Below, piece by piece: positions 17,605 to 26,232 of a stretch of DNA of 64,000 nucleotides. Every line of letters begins with the position of its first letter. Positions within the stretch are counted from its first letter, which is position 1. Position numbers and translations under genes: made by a program. The DNA is from CAXMQZ01 sp963707075 (GTDB lineage Bacteria; Acidobacteriota; Thermoanaerobaculia; Multivoradales; JAHEKO01). Below the pieces are notes generated by a model. It saw nothing but the letters and a program-made list of their open reading frames with translations, searched no databases and was not told where the DNA came from. Location of the stretch: contig CAVPOX010000015.1 of NCBI GenBank assembly GCA_963707075.1, positions 434,001-498,000 of the forward strand, read 5' to 3'.

Positions 17605-18147
17605 ATGAACATCGACTTTGTGGCCCACAGCGTTCAACTCGATGACCAGATTCGCGAGTATGCGGAGAGCAAGATCAACAAGCTGACCAAGTTTCTCGAC
17701 GAGCCCATCGAGATTCGTCTTTCCCTCGCCCAGGAAGGGCATCGCAACCTGGCCGAGCTCAGAGTTGCCCACCGCCACGGTTTGATCCAGGCCGCAGAAG
17801 AGACCGATGATCTGCTAGATTCCATCAATCTGGCGGTAGACAAGGCGCAGAAGCAAGCCCGGCGCTCGCGCAAGAAGTTCATCGACAAGCGACGCAAGGC
17901 CGATCGCAACAATGGCAATCAGTGGCCAGTGGAAGTCTTCGAAGCGGCGTCGCTGGCCGTGGGCTCCACGCCCCGGATCATCAAGTCGAGTGTTCTGAGC
18001 ATCAAGCCGATGAGTCTCGACGAAGCTGCGTTACACCTCGAGGGATCCAAGAACGATTTCGTAGTGTTTCGGGACGCCATCAGCGATCAGGTCAATGTGC
18101 TGTATAAGCGCAGAGACAGCAACTATGGCCTGATCTCTCCCGACTAG
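17605..18147 (+). CDS. hpf: Ribosome hibernation promoting factor, long form
   Basis: Binds the 30S subunit at the mRNA/tRNA channel and causes 100S dimer formation in slow growth. ATG 17605 follows GAGGAGACAG. The N-terminal domain (residues 1-100) has the S30AE fold, with IDFVAHSVQLDDQIREYAESKINKL-type helices split by strands, and basic residues toward RRSRKKFIDKRRK. The C-terminal dimerisation domain (about 125-180) contains IIKSSVLSIKPMSLDEAALHL and NDFVVFRDAISDQVNVLYKR, so this is the long type. It lies between rpoN and ptsN with no spacing to the latter. Confidence 0.94.
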   Translation: MNIDFVAHSVQLDDQIREYAESKINKLTKFLDEPIEIRLSLAQEGHRNLAELRVAHRHGLIQAAEETDDLLDSINLAVDKAQKQARRSRKKFIDKRRKADRNNGNQWPVEVFEAASLAVGSTPRIIKSSVLSIKPMSLDEAALHLEGSKNDFVVFRDAISDQVNVLYKRRDSNYGLISPD

Positions 18148-18156
18148 GTGACGACC

Positions 18157-18609
18157 ATGAATCTTGCGGATTTCACGAGACCCGATCTGGTATTTGTCGA
18201 CCTGCCAGGCTCCGACCGGCCCACCATACTCAAGGCAATGTCGGATCGCCTGGCCGAGAGCCTCGATGTCGGCGATCCGGATACCCTCTACCAGCGTCTT
18301 TGGGAGCGCGAAGAGTTGGGCTCGACAGGCATCGGATCGGGAGTGGCGATTCCGCACTGCAAGATGAAGGATCTCAAGGAGGTGGTCGTGGCCATCGGTG
18401 TCAGCCACCGCGATGTAGATTTCGTCAGCGAAGACGGGGTTCCCGTACGTCTCTTGTTCCTCGTCGTTTCACCGCAGGACAAACCCGCGGATCATCTTCG
18501 CTCACTGGCCGCCATCTCGAAGTGGGTCAAGAGTGGTTCCCACGTCGAGGATCTGTTGCAGGCCGAGGATCCGGAGGAAATCTATCGATTGGTTCAGGAG
18601 ACGGGGTAG
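18157..18609 (+). CDS. ptsN: PTS nitrogen-regulatory EIIA component
   Basis: A fructose/nitrogen-type PTS EIIA domain of about 150 residues that acts as a phosphorylation-dependent regulator rather than a sugar transporter. The phospho-accepting His lies in GSGVAIPHCKM (His67 from this start). The family core is visible: LWEREELGSTGIGSGVAIPH, and VDFVSEDGVPVRLLFLVVSP ending a few residues before DHLRSLAAISKW. ATG 18157 has AGGTGACG upstream; a GTG at 18148 touching the hpf stop is the alternative. It is followed 3 bases later by hprK. Phosphoryl donors HPr and EI are in the same run. Confidence 0.94.
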   Translation: MNLADFTRPDLVFVDLPGSDRPTILKAMSDRLAESLDVGDPDTLYQRLWEREELGSTGIGSGVAIPHCKMKDLKEVVVAIGVSHRDVDFVSEDGVPVRLLFLVVSPQDKPADHLRSLAAISKWVKSGSHVEDLLQAEDPEEIYRLVQETG

Positions 18610-18612
18610 CTG

Positions 18613-19596
18613 ATGGCCGACGGCGAGTTCGTTCTGGTGCGCGAGCTTCTTGGTCAGGAGCTGGTCGAGCTGCAACTGTCCGTGCTCTCCGGTGAAGAGA
18701 GTCTGGATCGCCGGATTACCCATCCTCGTGTCCAGAAACCGGGCCTGGCATTCGCCGGGCACTACAGCTACATCAAGCCCGGCAGGGTGCAAATCCTCGG
18801 TGCCAGCGAAGCGGACTATTTGAAGACCCTGAGCTCGGAGAAGCGGAGCGAGCGCCTGTCCCATATCGCTGGCCTGCCGATTCCGACGTTCATCATCACC
18901 AAGGGCCTCGAGCCACCTGCAGAGCTATTGTCAAATTGTGAGCGTCACGGCCTACCGGTGCTCAGGTCGCCCGCACTGTCCTCGACAGTCATCAAGCGCG
19001 TCAGCTACTTCCTCGAAGAACATCTCGTTCCTTCGACCGTGATCCACGGAGTGTTGATGGATGTCTATGGCCTGGGAGTCTTGCTCATCGGAGACAGCGG
19101 CGTTGGCAAGAGCGAATGTGCTCTGGACCTCATCACCCGTGGGCACAGCCTGGTGGCTGACGACAGAGTCACGGTCAAGCAGTATCCTCACGGCGATTTA
19201 CTGGGCTACTGTGAAGTGCCCCTCCGTCACCATATGGAGCTGCGTGGCTTGGGGATCATCAACGTGCAGGATCTCTTCGGTCTGGCTTCGGTACGTGAGC
19301 GCAAGCCGATTGATCTGGTCATCGAGCTCGAGCCATGGGACGAGGCCAGGGCCTACGATCGATTGGGCCTGGATGAGACGGTCTACAAGATCCTGGATAC
19401 ACCCTGTCCCTACATCAAGATGCCGGTGGCCCTCGGGCGGAATCTGTCGATCCTGGTCGAAATAGCCGCCCGTAATCACGTCTTGAAGGTGCAGGGTCAC
19501 CACTCGGCTCGCGAGTTCGCACGCAAGCTGGAACGACAGCTGGAATTGGGGCGACACGAACGGCAGAAGAGTGGCGCGGGCCAGTATGAATCGTAA
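18613..19596 (+). CDS. hprK: HPr kinase/phosphorylase
   Basis: A bifunctional enzyme that phosphorylates HPr on Ser46 and removes that phosphate. 327 residues. The N-terminal domain (1-130) is followed by a P-loop GDSGVGKS (160-167), the ADDRVTV element, and the signature EVPLRHHMELRGLGIINVQ near 210-225. The downstream HPr retains both His15 and Ser46, so the kinase has its substrate in the same operon. It lies between ptsN and rapZ and overlaps rapZ by about 11 bases. HprK in a diderm PTS points to regulatory rather than transport use. Confidence 0.96.
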   Translation: MADGEFVLVRELLGQELVELQLSVLSGEESLDRRITHPRVQKPGLAFAGHYSYIKPGRVQILGASEADYLKTLSSEKRSERLSHIAGLPIPTFIITKGLEPPAELLSNCERHGLPVLRSPALSSTVIKRVSYFLEEHLVPSTVIHGVLMDVYGLGVLLIGDSGVGKSECALDLITRGHSLVADDRVTVKQYPHGDLLGYCEVPLRHHMELRGLGIINVQDLFGLASVRERKPIDLVIELEPWDEARAYDRLGLDETVYKILDTPCPYIKMPVALGRNLSILVEIAARNHVLKVQGHHSAREFARKLERQLELGRHERQKSGAGQYES

Positions 19597-20452
19597 ACAG
19601 CTAGTCCTGATTACCGGGCTGTCGGGCTCTGGGAAGAGTACGATCGCCAAAAGCTTTGAAGACCTGGGCTTCTATCTCATTGATAATCTTCCCCTGCCGA
19701 TGCTGAGAGAGTTGCTGCAGGACCCACGAAAGTTCGTAACCAATCAGCGGCGAATCGCGGTTGTGACCGATGTCAGGGCGCAGGGTTTTGCCGAGGAGTT
19801 CCCTCGTCTGGTGGAAGAGTTCGAGGACAGTGACATTCATCCGACCCTGCTATTCGTCGAAGCCGATGAGCAGACCGTCGTACGGCGGTTCTCTGAGACA
19901 CGACGGTCGCATCCATTGGCAGCGGGAAAGCATCTGCTCGAGGCGATTCGACAAGAGAAGGAGCTTCTGGCTCAAGTGCGGGGAGTGGCCGATCGGGTCT
20001 ATGACACGAGCCGGTGGAATGTCCACGATGCACGCAACCATGTGTTTCAGGACTTTGCTTCAAGCGCGCCCGAGCGACAGTTGCCGGTGGTCTCTTTGGT
20101 GAGCTTTGGTTTCAAACATGGGATACCTGCCGGCACGGATTTGATGTTCGATGTCAGATTTCTGCCGAATCCCTACTTTGTGCCCGAGCTTAAGCCGCAT
20201 AGCGGCAAGAACGCCGCAGTGCGGCATTTTCTCGAGCAAGAAACCGACTATGGGGAATTGCTCAGTCATCTCGAGGCTTTTCTCCAATTCGCCCTGCCGC
20301 TATACCAGAAGGAGAATCGTTCCTACCTCTCCGTCGGTATCGGCTGTACAGGCGGACGGCATCGGTCAGTAGCGATAGCCGAGGAGTTGGCGAAGCGGCT
20401 GGACAAGCAAGGGTGGGCAGCTCGGGTGCTGCACAGGGACATCGATCTCTAG
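19586..20452 (+). CDS. rapZ: RNase adapter protein RapZ
   Basis: A nucleotide-binding protein. In E. coli it directs RNase E to the GlmZ small RNA and so controls glucosamine-6-phosphate synthase; here its RNA target is unknown. 288 residues from ATG 19586. Walker A GLSGSGKS is at residues 11-18, followed by DLGFYLIDNLPLPML and DVRAQGFAEEF. The conserved C-terminal RNA-binding part has DVRFLPNPYFVPEL and IGCTGGRHRSVAIAE. It overlaps the end of hprK, and an upstream in-frame GTG at 19571 is possible. It lies in the classic ptsN-rapZ-HPr order. Confidence 0.95.
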   Translation: MNRKQLVLITGLSGSGKSTIAKSFEDLGFYLIDNLPLPMLRELLQDPRKFVTNQRRIAVVTDVRAQGFAEEFPRLVEEFEDSDIHPTLLFVEADEQTVVRRFSETRRSHPLAAGKHLLEAIRQEKELLAQVRGVADRVYDTSRWNVHDARNHVFQDFASSAPERQLPVVSLVSFGFKHGIPAGTDLMFDVRFLPNPYFVPELKPHSGKNAAVRHFLEQETDYGELLSHLEAFLQFALPLYQKENRSYLSVGIGCTGGRHRSVAIAEELAKRLDKQGWAARVLHRDIDL

Positions 20453-20475
20453 ACCTTTCCGGGATAGGAAAGTCA

Positions 20476-20919
20476 ATGGTAACCAAGGTCATCGTGACAC
20501 ATGGGAATTTGGGGCATGAGCTCCTCAAAGCGGCTGAAACGATCGTCGGGGATCTGCCGGACTTCAGGAGTGTGACGCTCGATTGGCAGGACAGCTTCGA
20601 AGAGGCGAGTCGAAAAACTCGCAAGGTCGTCGATGAGCTGGAACCGGATGGAGATGTCCTGATTCTGACGGACATGTATGGCGGAACTCCTTACAACGTG
20701 GCGGCCAGCCTCGCCGAAGCCGGCCACGTTGAAGTCGTCACCGGCGTCAACCTGCCCATGGTGGTCAGGTTGGGCTGCCCGGACACGGAGGATCGCGGAG
20801 TCAGCGCCCTGGCTGAATGGATTCAGGCCAAGGCGAGAAGAAGCATTTGCCGGGCGGGTGAAGGCAACGGGAGCAACGAGTCGAACGGGGAAAGCTCGTC
20901 CGGGAGTTGCGATGGTTGA
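20476..20919 (+). CDS. PTS mannose-family EIIA domain protein
   Basis: A stand-alone EIIA of the mannose family, 147 residues. ATG 20476 follows GGATAGGAAAG. The active-site His is in VIVTHGNLGHELLKAAE near the N-terminus, and the second conserved loop reads LILTDMYGGTPYNVA. The last 30 residues are a low-complexity tail rich in Gly, Ser, Asn and Glu not seen in typical domains. No EIIB, EIIC or EIID gene follows, so a signalling role is likely. It overlaps the HPr start by 8 bases, indicating coupling. Confidence 0.9.
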   Translation: MVTKVIVTHGNLGHELLKAAETIVGDLPDFRSVTLDWQDSFEEASRKTRKVVDELEPDGDVLILTDMYGGTPYNVAASLAEAGHVEVVTGVNLPMVVRLGCPDTEDRGVSALAEWIQAKARRSICRAGEGNGSNESNGESSSGSCDG

Positions 20920-21181
20920 ACGCGAACTCGAGATAATCAACAGGCTCGGGCTGCACGCGCGTGCTGCCGCCAAGCTGGTGCATTTGACGGCGGGCTTCGA
21001 ATCGCAGGTTTGGTTGGTCAAGGACGGGGAGGAAGTCGACGCCAAGAGTATCCTCGGCGTTCTCCTCCTGGCGGCGTCACAGGGTTCGAAAGTCACGATT
21101 CGATGTGAGGGCCGGGACGAGGAAGAGGCCATGCAAGCTATCGAGAAGTTGATTGCCGACCGATTCGACGAGGATCAGTAG
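20912..21181 (+). CDS. ptsH: Phosphocarrier protein HPr
   Basis: The small phosphoryl shuttle between EI and EIIA proteins. 89 residues. The active-site motif is RLGLHARAAAKLV with His15 in the standard position, and DAKSILGVLLLAASQG places Ser46 exactly where HprK phosphorylates. The ATG lies within the end of the EIIA gene and the stop abuts the ptsI start, so all three are probably translated from one message. Both regulatory phosphorylation sites are intact. Confidence 0.97.
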   Translation: MVERELEIINRLGLHARAAAKLVHLTAGFESQVWLVKDGEEVDAKSILGVLLLAASQGSKVTIRCEGRDEEEAMQAIEKLIADRFDEDQ

Positions 21182-22939
21182 ATGCCGACGTCCCGCCCTC
21201 CACAGATTCTCGAAGGTCTCGGTGTTTCACCGGGGGTGGCAATTGGCCGGGCGGTCTGCATCGAGAACTCGCCAGTCGAGGTCTACCGTTTTCCTCTGCC
21301 GCCTGAATCGGTCGAATCGGAGATCGAGCGTTTCGCTGACGCCAGACGGCAGGCGCAGCAAGAGTTGGCGGTGACCCGCTCCAAGGCCTCACAGGAACTG
21401 GGCGATGAGTTGGCCGCGATCTTCGATGCCCAGTCGCTTGTCCTCAGTGATTCCTCCTTTCTGTCGCGAGTCGAGAGCCGGATTCGCAAGAAGAGGGTGA
21501 ATGCGGAATGGGCCGTTCACAAGGTTGCTGAGGAACTGGCTGCCCAGTTCGAGAGCCTCGAAGACACGCGCTTCCGAGAGCGTAGTGACGATCTTCGCGA
21601 TGTCACACGCTATCTGCTGCGGGCCCTGCAGGGTGTCGCTCACCATCAACTCTCCGAGTTGGGCTCCGATGTGATCATCGTGGCTCACGACCTTACCCCG
21701 TCCGAGGCTGTGCGTCTTGGCCGGCAGCATGTCGTGGCCTTCGCGGTCGAAACCGGTGGGCAGACCTCGCACACCGCGATCATCGCCCGGGATCTCAACA
21801 TTCCGTTGGTCACAGGGATCAGCAACATCAGGGGACAGGTCACCGACGACGATCCCGTCATCGTCGATGGAACGCGGGGGATCGTGGTGCTGCACCCATC
21901 GGCTCAGCAGTTGGAGGAGTCCAGGGAGCTGCAGCGGGAGCTCACCGAGCATGAGCAGGAGTTGCTATCCACCGAATCTCTGCCTTGTGTCACCAGGGAC
22001 AACGTCAAGGTTCACCTGATGGCAAACGTCGATCTTCCGGAAGAGGTTGTCGATGCCTGCCGCTTCGGTGCCAGCGGTGTCGGCCTCTACCGAAGCGAGT
22101 TTCTCTACATCGAAAGATCGCCACATCTGCCGACGGAAGAGGAGCACCTCGAGCTCTATCGAGAGATACTCGATGCGGTTCATCCCGAACCGGTCGTGAT
22201 CCGCACCTTCGACCTCGGAGGGCGAAAACTGGCTCGCGAGGTCATGGACACCGAAGAGGACAACCCCGTTCTGGGTCTGCGGGGCATCCGGCTGACGCTC
22301 TCCAGGCCCCAGGTCTTTCGAACCCAACTACGGGCTCTCTATCGGGCCGGGGTCGATCGCAACCTTTGGATTCTGTTGCCGATGGTTTCTTCGGTGGACG
22401 AGATCACGCAGTTCAAGCGATTCGCTGGTCTGATCCAGGCCGAGTTGGAGCGTGAAGGCCTCGATCACAACCCGGCGTGCAAGCTGGGGATCATGATCGA
22501 AGTCCCGGCAGCGGCGCTGGTAGCCGACGTCCTGGCGAAAGAGGTCGACTTCTTTTCGATCGGCACGAACGATCTGATCCAGTATGCCCTGGCAGTGGAC
22601 CGCAACAATGAGCACGTAGCTTATCTCTACCAACCACTCCATCCCGCCATTCTCAGAATGTTGCGCTTTGTCATCGACAGTGCAAACGAGGCGGGAATCG
22701 ATGTCGCGATGTGTGGAGAGATGGCCGGCGACCGTCATTATGCGCCGTTGCTCCTCGGCATGGGCCTTCGACGACTCTCGCTGTCGCCGCGGGCCATCCC
22801 CGAGGTCAAGACCCAGATCAGAGAGCTCTCACTGCAGGATCTCGCCGGTGTCTCCGAAAAGTGCCTGAGCTTCTCGACGGCCGATGAAGTCGAGGTTTGC
22901 CTCGAGGACTTCCTGTCGCGGAACAGGCCCGTGCCCTGA
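21182..22939 (+). CDS. ptsI: PTS phosphoenolpyruvate-protein phosphotransferase (EI)
   Basis: Takes phosphate from phosphoenolpyruvate and passes it to HPr. 585 residues, standard length. Elements in order: the HPr-binding helical domain (60-140), the phosphohistidine swivel loop TGGQTSHTAIIARD with His197, and the TIM-barrel PEP site (LYRSEFLYIERSPHLPTEEE, RTFDLGGRKL, MIEVPAA, FFSIGTNDLIQY, CGEMAGD). ATG 21182 directly follows the ptsH stop. It is the last PTS gene of the run. Confidence 0.97.
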   Translation: MPTSRPPQILEGLGVSPGVAIGRAVCIENSPVEVYRFPLPPESVESEIERFADARRQAQQELAVTRSKASQELGDELAAIFDAQSLVLSDSSFLSRVESRIRKKRVNAEWAVHKVAEELAAQFESLEDTRFRERSDDLRDVTRYLLRALQGVAHHQLSELGSDVIIVAHDLTPSEAVRLGRQHVVAFAVETGGQTSHTAIIARDLNIPLVTGISNIRGQVTDDDPVIVDGTRGIVVLHPSAQQLEESRELQRELTEHEQELLSTESLPCVTRDNVKVHLMANVDLPEEVVDACRFGASGVGLYRSEFLYIERSPHLPTEEEHLELYREILDAVHPEPVVIRTFDLGGRKLAREVMDTEEDNPVLGLRGIRLTLSRPQVFRTQLRALYRAGVDRNLWILLPMVSSVDEITQFKRFAGLIQAELEREGLDHNPACKLGIMIEVPAAALVADVLAKEVDFFSIGTNDLIQYALAVDRNNEHVAYLYQPLHPAILRMLRFVIDSANEAGIDVAMCGEMAGDRHYAPLLLGMGLRRLSLSPRAIPEVKTQIRELSLQDLAGVSEKCLSFSTADEVEVCLEDFLSRNRPVP

Positions 22940-22989
22940 GATCCAATCTCGGCTACAATTCTGCCTCAGTCGTTCGGGGAGACATCAAG

Positions 22990-23343
22990 ATGCGATCTGA
23001 GATCAAGAAAGTGGACAAACCCTGGGGTTACGAGCTGATCTTCGCGCATACGGACCGCTACGCCGGCAAGATCCTCCATGTCGATGCCGGCCAGGCGCTG
23101 TCGCTGCAATACCACCGCGAAAAGGATGAGACACTCTACCTGCTCAAAGGGGAGTACGAGTTGACGGTGGAAGAGAAGGGCGAGCTCACCAAACACACCG
23201 TCCAGGAGGGTGAGGCCTTCCATATCACTCCAGGAACGCAGCACAGGATGGTCGGTGGTCCGGATGGTTGTGACATCCTCGAAGTCTCCACTCCCGAGCT
23301 CGAGGATGTGGTGCGACTCGAGGACCGTTATGGTCGAGCGTGA
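22990..23343 (+). CDS. Cupin, mannose-6-phosphate isomerase-like
   Basis: A single-domain cupin of 117 residues. The start motif KKVDKPWGYELIFAHTDRYAGK and the metal-binding residues (LQYHREKDETLYLLKGE, then PGTQHRM) match the type II phosphomannose isomerase/GDP-mannose pyrophosphorylase C-terminal cupin. It probably isomerises or binds a sugar phosphate, but the isolated domain cannot be assigned a substrate. ATG 22990 follows GGGGAGACATCAAG. It lies 50 bases after ptsI, and its end overlaps the following lipoprotein gene by 14 bases. Confidence 0.82.
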   Translation: MRSEIKKVDKPWGYELIFAHTDRYAGKILHVDAGQALSLQYHREKDETLYLLKGEYELTVEEKGELTKHTVQEGEAFHITPGTQHRMVGGPDGCDILEVSTPELEDVVRLEDRYGRA

Positions 23344-24235
23344 GAGCTGCTGGACGGGCTGCGCTCGTGTCACGATCTTCGCGGCGCTGGTCATGGTGAC
23401 AGCGTGCAGCACCGTCGACAAGGTCAAGCCAGAGCAGCCCCCTGCAGGGACGTCTCCCTCGGGCAATGAATTGGTGTCTGATCAACCTGAAGAGACGCCG
23501 ATCGACGAGCTCGAGACTGTTGCTGAAGAGCAACCGCTTGCCGAGCAAGATCTGGTCGCCGAGGAAGCCGGCCAATCCGAGGCCGTGGCGAACAAGGCGA
23601 CTCCGAAAGAGGATAAGTCGCTTGTAATCATCGACCCCGGGGCCAGGGACCCGGCCGAGCATCCGCGCAGTCTGGCCGAAGCCGCACGGGTAGAGCGGGA
23701 GCGACGAGGCGAGGCACCGCCGGCGGATATTGTCATTACCGACAAGAATCTCAGTGAGTATGCCGTCGGGCACCTGACCGTTGCCGACACTTCGAACGAG
23801 GCTGCAGACGCGATCGCCGAAGAGCTCTCCGAGCTCGAACGCGAGATGGCTGAGAAGGAGGCTTACTGGAGGAACGGCGCTCGGCAGATTCGCCAGGAAT
23901 GGCGGGATGCCTTCGACGCCATCGAGGAGCTCGAGGCCAAGGTCTTCGATCTCCGGCAACAGTTCTATCGCGAAGATGACGGGTTCTATCGTGATGCCGA
24001 GATCAAGCCCGCGTGGGACCGGGCCATTGATCAACTCGAAGAGGCCCGCCGCGATGTGGAAGCGAAGCAGCAGGAACTGGCGGTTTTCCTGGAGGAGGGG
24101 CGCGAGGCCGGTGCGCTTCCTGGCTGGTTGCGCGAAGGTATCGAGCTCGAGCCCAAGCCCCCTGCCAAGCAGGATTCCGTCGCGAAGCCCTCCGAACCGG
24201 TGATCTACGAACCCGAATCCTCGGATCCGCCATGA
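23330..24235 (+). CDS. Predicted lipoprotein with coiled coil, unknown function
   Basis: 301 residues, not recognised. The N-terminus has a hydrophobic stretch and a lipobox (LVMVTACS, Cys26), so the mature protein is likely lipid-anchored. Residues 30-130 are acidic and disordered with many Glu/Pro. Residues 155-270 form charged helices with heptad character (SELEREMAEKEAYWRNGARQ, EELEAKVFDLRQQFY, LEEARRDVEAKQQELAVFL). The Pro-rich tail follows. It is translationally coupled at both ends: it starts inside the cupin gene and its stop overlaps the miaB ATG. A cell-envelope role is a guess. Confidence 0.72.
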   Translation: MVERESCWTGCARVTIFAALVMVTACSTVDKVKPEQPPAGTSPSGNELVSDQPEETPIDELETVAEEQPLAEQDLVAEEAGQSEAVANKATPKEDKSLVIIDPGARDPAEHPRSLAEAARVERERRGEAPPADIVITDKNLSEYAVGHLTVADTSNEAADAIAEELSELEREMAEKEAYWRNGARQIRQEWRDAFDAIEELEAKVFDLRQQFYREDDGFYRDAEIKPAWDRAIDQLEEARRDVEAKQQELAVFLEEGREAGALPGWLREGIELEPKPPAKQDSVAKPSEPVIYEPESSDPP

Positions 24236-25569
24236 GCAAGGGCAATAAGTTCTTCATCGAAACCTGGGGCTGTCAGATGAATGAGCTGGACAGTCAGCGC
24301 CTGGCGGGACAGCTGATTCGGCAAGGCCTCGTACAAACAGGCCTTGCCCAGGAAGCGAGTGTCATCCTGCTCAATTCCTGCAGTGTGAGGGAGAAGGCTG
24401 AGCACAAGGTCTTCTCGCAGCTGGGCCGTTATCGGCTGATCAAGCAAGCCAACCCCGACCTGCTGATCGGCCTGTGCGGCTGTGTCGCTCAGCAGATCGG
24501 GGAGCGCGCACTGTCTCGCGTGCCCGACCTCGATTTTGTCATGGGCCCGGCTCGGGTGGGCGAGCTCAGCGAAGTCCTTGCTCGCTGCAACTCCGGCGAG
24601 CGGGTCGATGCGACAGGATTTCCGGAGCAGAGGCATTTCGACTTCGACTCGATCTGCCGCGACGGAGCCTACAAGGGAATGGTCACGGTCATCGAAGGCT
24701 GTAACAAGAACTGCACTTTTTGTATCGTGCCCCAGACTCGTGGCCCCGAACGGTGTCGTCCGCTCGAAGAGATCGTAGCCGAGGTTCAGCAGCTCGTCGA
24801 GTTCGGGTTTGTCGAGATCGAGCTACTCGGTCAGACGGTAAATCACTGGCGTGAACCCGGTGGAGATCTCGATTTTGCGGATCTCTTGCAGCGCATCGCC
24901 ACCACCACGGGTGTCGAGCGCCTTCGCTTCGTCACCTCTTATCCGCGCGACTTCACGCCACGCATGGTCGAGCAGTTCGGTTTGCACGAGAACATCTGTC
25001 CGTATCTGCATCTGCCAGTCCAATCGGGATCCGATCGGATCCTGCGGCTCATGGGTCGCGGCTACACGGACGTGCAGTATCGGGATCTGGTTGGCCAACT
25101 GCGAGCGGCCCGCCCGGAAATAGCCTTGTCCACCGACATCATCGTCGGATTTCCCGGCGAGTCTGAAGCCGATTTCTCAGCGACGATGTCGATGGTAGAG
25201 GACTTGAAGTTCTCCTCCGTATTTGCGTTCTGCTTTTCGCCGAGGCCTGGCACGGCGGCGCCTAAGCTGGCGGATCCGGTGGAAGGCGAAGTCGCCGCCG
25301 CCCGTCTCCAGATCCTGCTGGCACGCCAAGAGAGCATCCAACGGCAGCTGAATGAGGCCCTGGTGGGCACGAGAATGCCGGTGCTGGTCACCGGCGACGG
25401 TAAAGAGCCCGGTGCCTATGCGGGACGGACCACCTGTCATCGCATAGTGCATTTCCACTCATCCGACTTCAACGTCAGCCCGCTGGGAACCATTACCCCG
25501 GTGATGATCGAGAAGGCTAATCCGCACAGTCTGCTCGGGCGCTCGGTCGAACTGTCGGGTTCTCCTTGA
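24232..25569 (+). CDS. miaB: tRNA-2-methylthio-N6-isopentenyladenosine synthase
   Basis: A radical SAM methylthiotransferase that modifies A37 of tRNAs reading U-starting codons. 445 residues. The UPF0004 domain carries Cys14 (ETWGCQMNELDSQ), Cys50 (NSCSVRE) and Cys84 (LCGCVAQ) for the auxiliary cluster. The radical SAM cluster is CNKNCTFC (Cys157, 161, 164). A TRAM domain ends the protein (about 370-440). In place of the usual GQNV motif it has LLGQTVNHW. The ATG overlaps the lipoprotein stop. Confidence 0.95.
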   Translation: MSKGNKFFIETWGCQMNELDSQRLAGQLIRQGLVQTGLAQEASVILLNSCSVREKAEHKVFSQLGRYRLIKQANPDLLIGLCGCVAQQIGERALSRVPDLDFVMGPARVGELSEVLARCNSGERVDATGFPEQRHFDFDSICRDGAYKGMVTVIEGCNKNCTFCIVPQTRGPERCRPLEEIVAEVQQLVEFGFVEIELLGQTVNHWREPGGDLDFADLLQRIATTTGVERLRFVTSYPRDFTPRMVEQFGLHENICPYLHLPVQSGSDRILRLMGRGYTDVQYRDLVGQLRAARPEIALSTDIIVGFPGESEADFSATMSMVEDLKFSSVFAFCFSPRPGTAAPKLADPVEGEVAAARLQILLARQESIQRQLNEALVGTRMPVLVTGDGKEPGAYAGRTTCHRIVHFHSSDFNVSPLGTITPVMIEKANPHSLLGRSVELSGSP

Positions 25570-25601
25570 CGGCTCAGGGTGCTCGACGCAGAATAGGGTC
25601 G

Positions 25602-26102
25602 ATGAGTGACTCTACAGACTCGGTCCTGCTGGAGATCAAGGGTTTGATGCTGGACCCTTCCTCCAAAACGCCGATTGTCCTGCTCCACGATGTCACAGGG
25701 GATACTTTCCTCCCCATCTGGATAGGTGTCTTCGAGGCCAATGCCATCGCTTTGAGTATCGAGGGAATCCAACCTCCTCGCCCCATGACCCACGACCTGC
25801 TGTTCACGGCTTGTGCTCTCCTTGGAGCCGAAGTGGAGAAGGTGACAATCTGCGATCTCAAGGGCAGCACCTTCTATGCGATGATCTTTTTGCGCGGTCC
25901 GGGAGGCGAGCACGTGTTGGACGCGCGACCAAGCGATGCGATTGCGTTGGCCCTGCGCGCCGAGGCGCCCATCTATGCTCATCGCAGCGTGCTCGACGGT
26001 GCCCAGTCTTCGGAGTTCAACAGCCAGTTGACCGATGATGAGCGCCTGAAGAAGTGGCTGGAAGAGGCCAGGGACGAGGACTTCGGCGATTACGAGATGT
26101 AG
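25602..26102 (+). CDS. DUF151 bifunctional nuclease-like protein
   Basis: A 166-residue protein of the DUF151/BFN family, named after bifunctional (RNase and DNase) nucleases. The conserved core is LPIWIGVFEANAIALSIEG, PPRPMTHDL, and SDAIALALRAEAPIYA. The C-terminal acidic tail is poorly conserved. ATG 25602 is taken because homology begins soon after it. The gene follows miaB, an association common in Acidobacteria and Deltaproteobacteria-type genomes as far as I recall. The biological substrate is not known. Confidence 0.88.
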   Translation: MSDSTDSVLLEIKGLMLDPSSKTPIVLLHDVTGDTFLPIWIGVFEANAIALSIEGIQPPRPMTHDLLFTACALLGAEVEKVTICDLKGSTFYAMIFLRGPGGEHVLDARPSDAIALALRAEAPIYAHRSVLDGAQSSEFNSQLTDDERLKKWLEEARDEDFGDYEM

Positions 26103-26232
26103 TTGTTTCGTGTAAAGCCTTGATGCAGTTTGATTTGCGAGAATTGTCTGCGCGCCGACAAAGTTCTCCAGGCGCCCCGAGATTTCGCTGCTTGACCGGG
26201 CAGTCGCGGGTCCCGTAGACTGCTCACACCGT

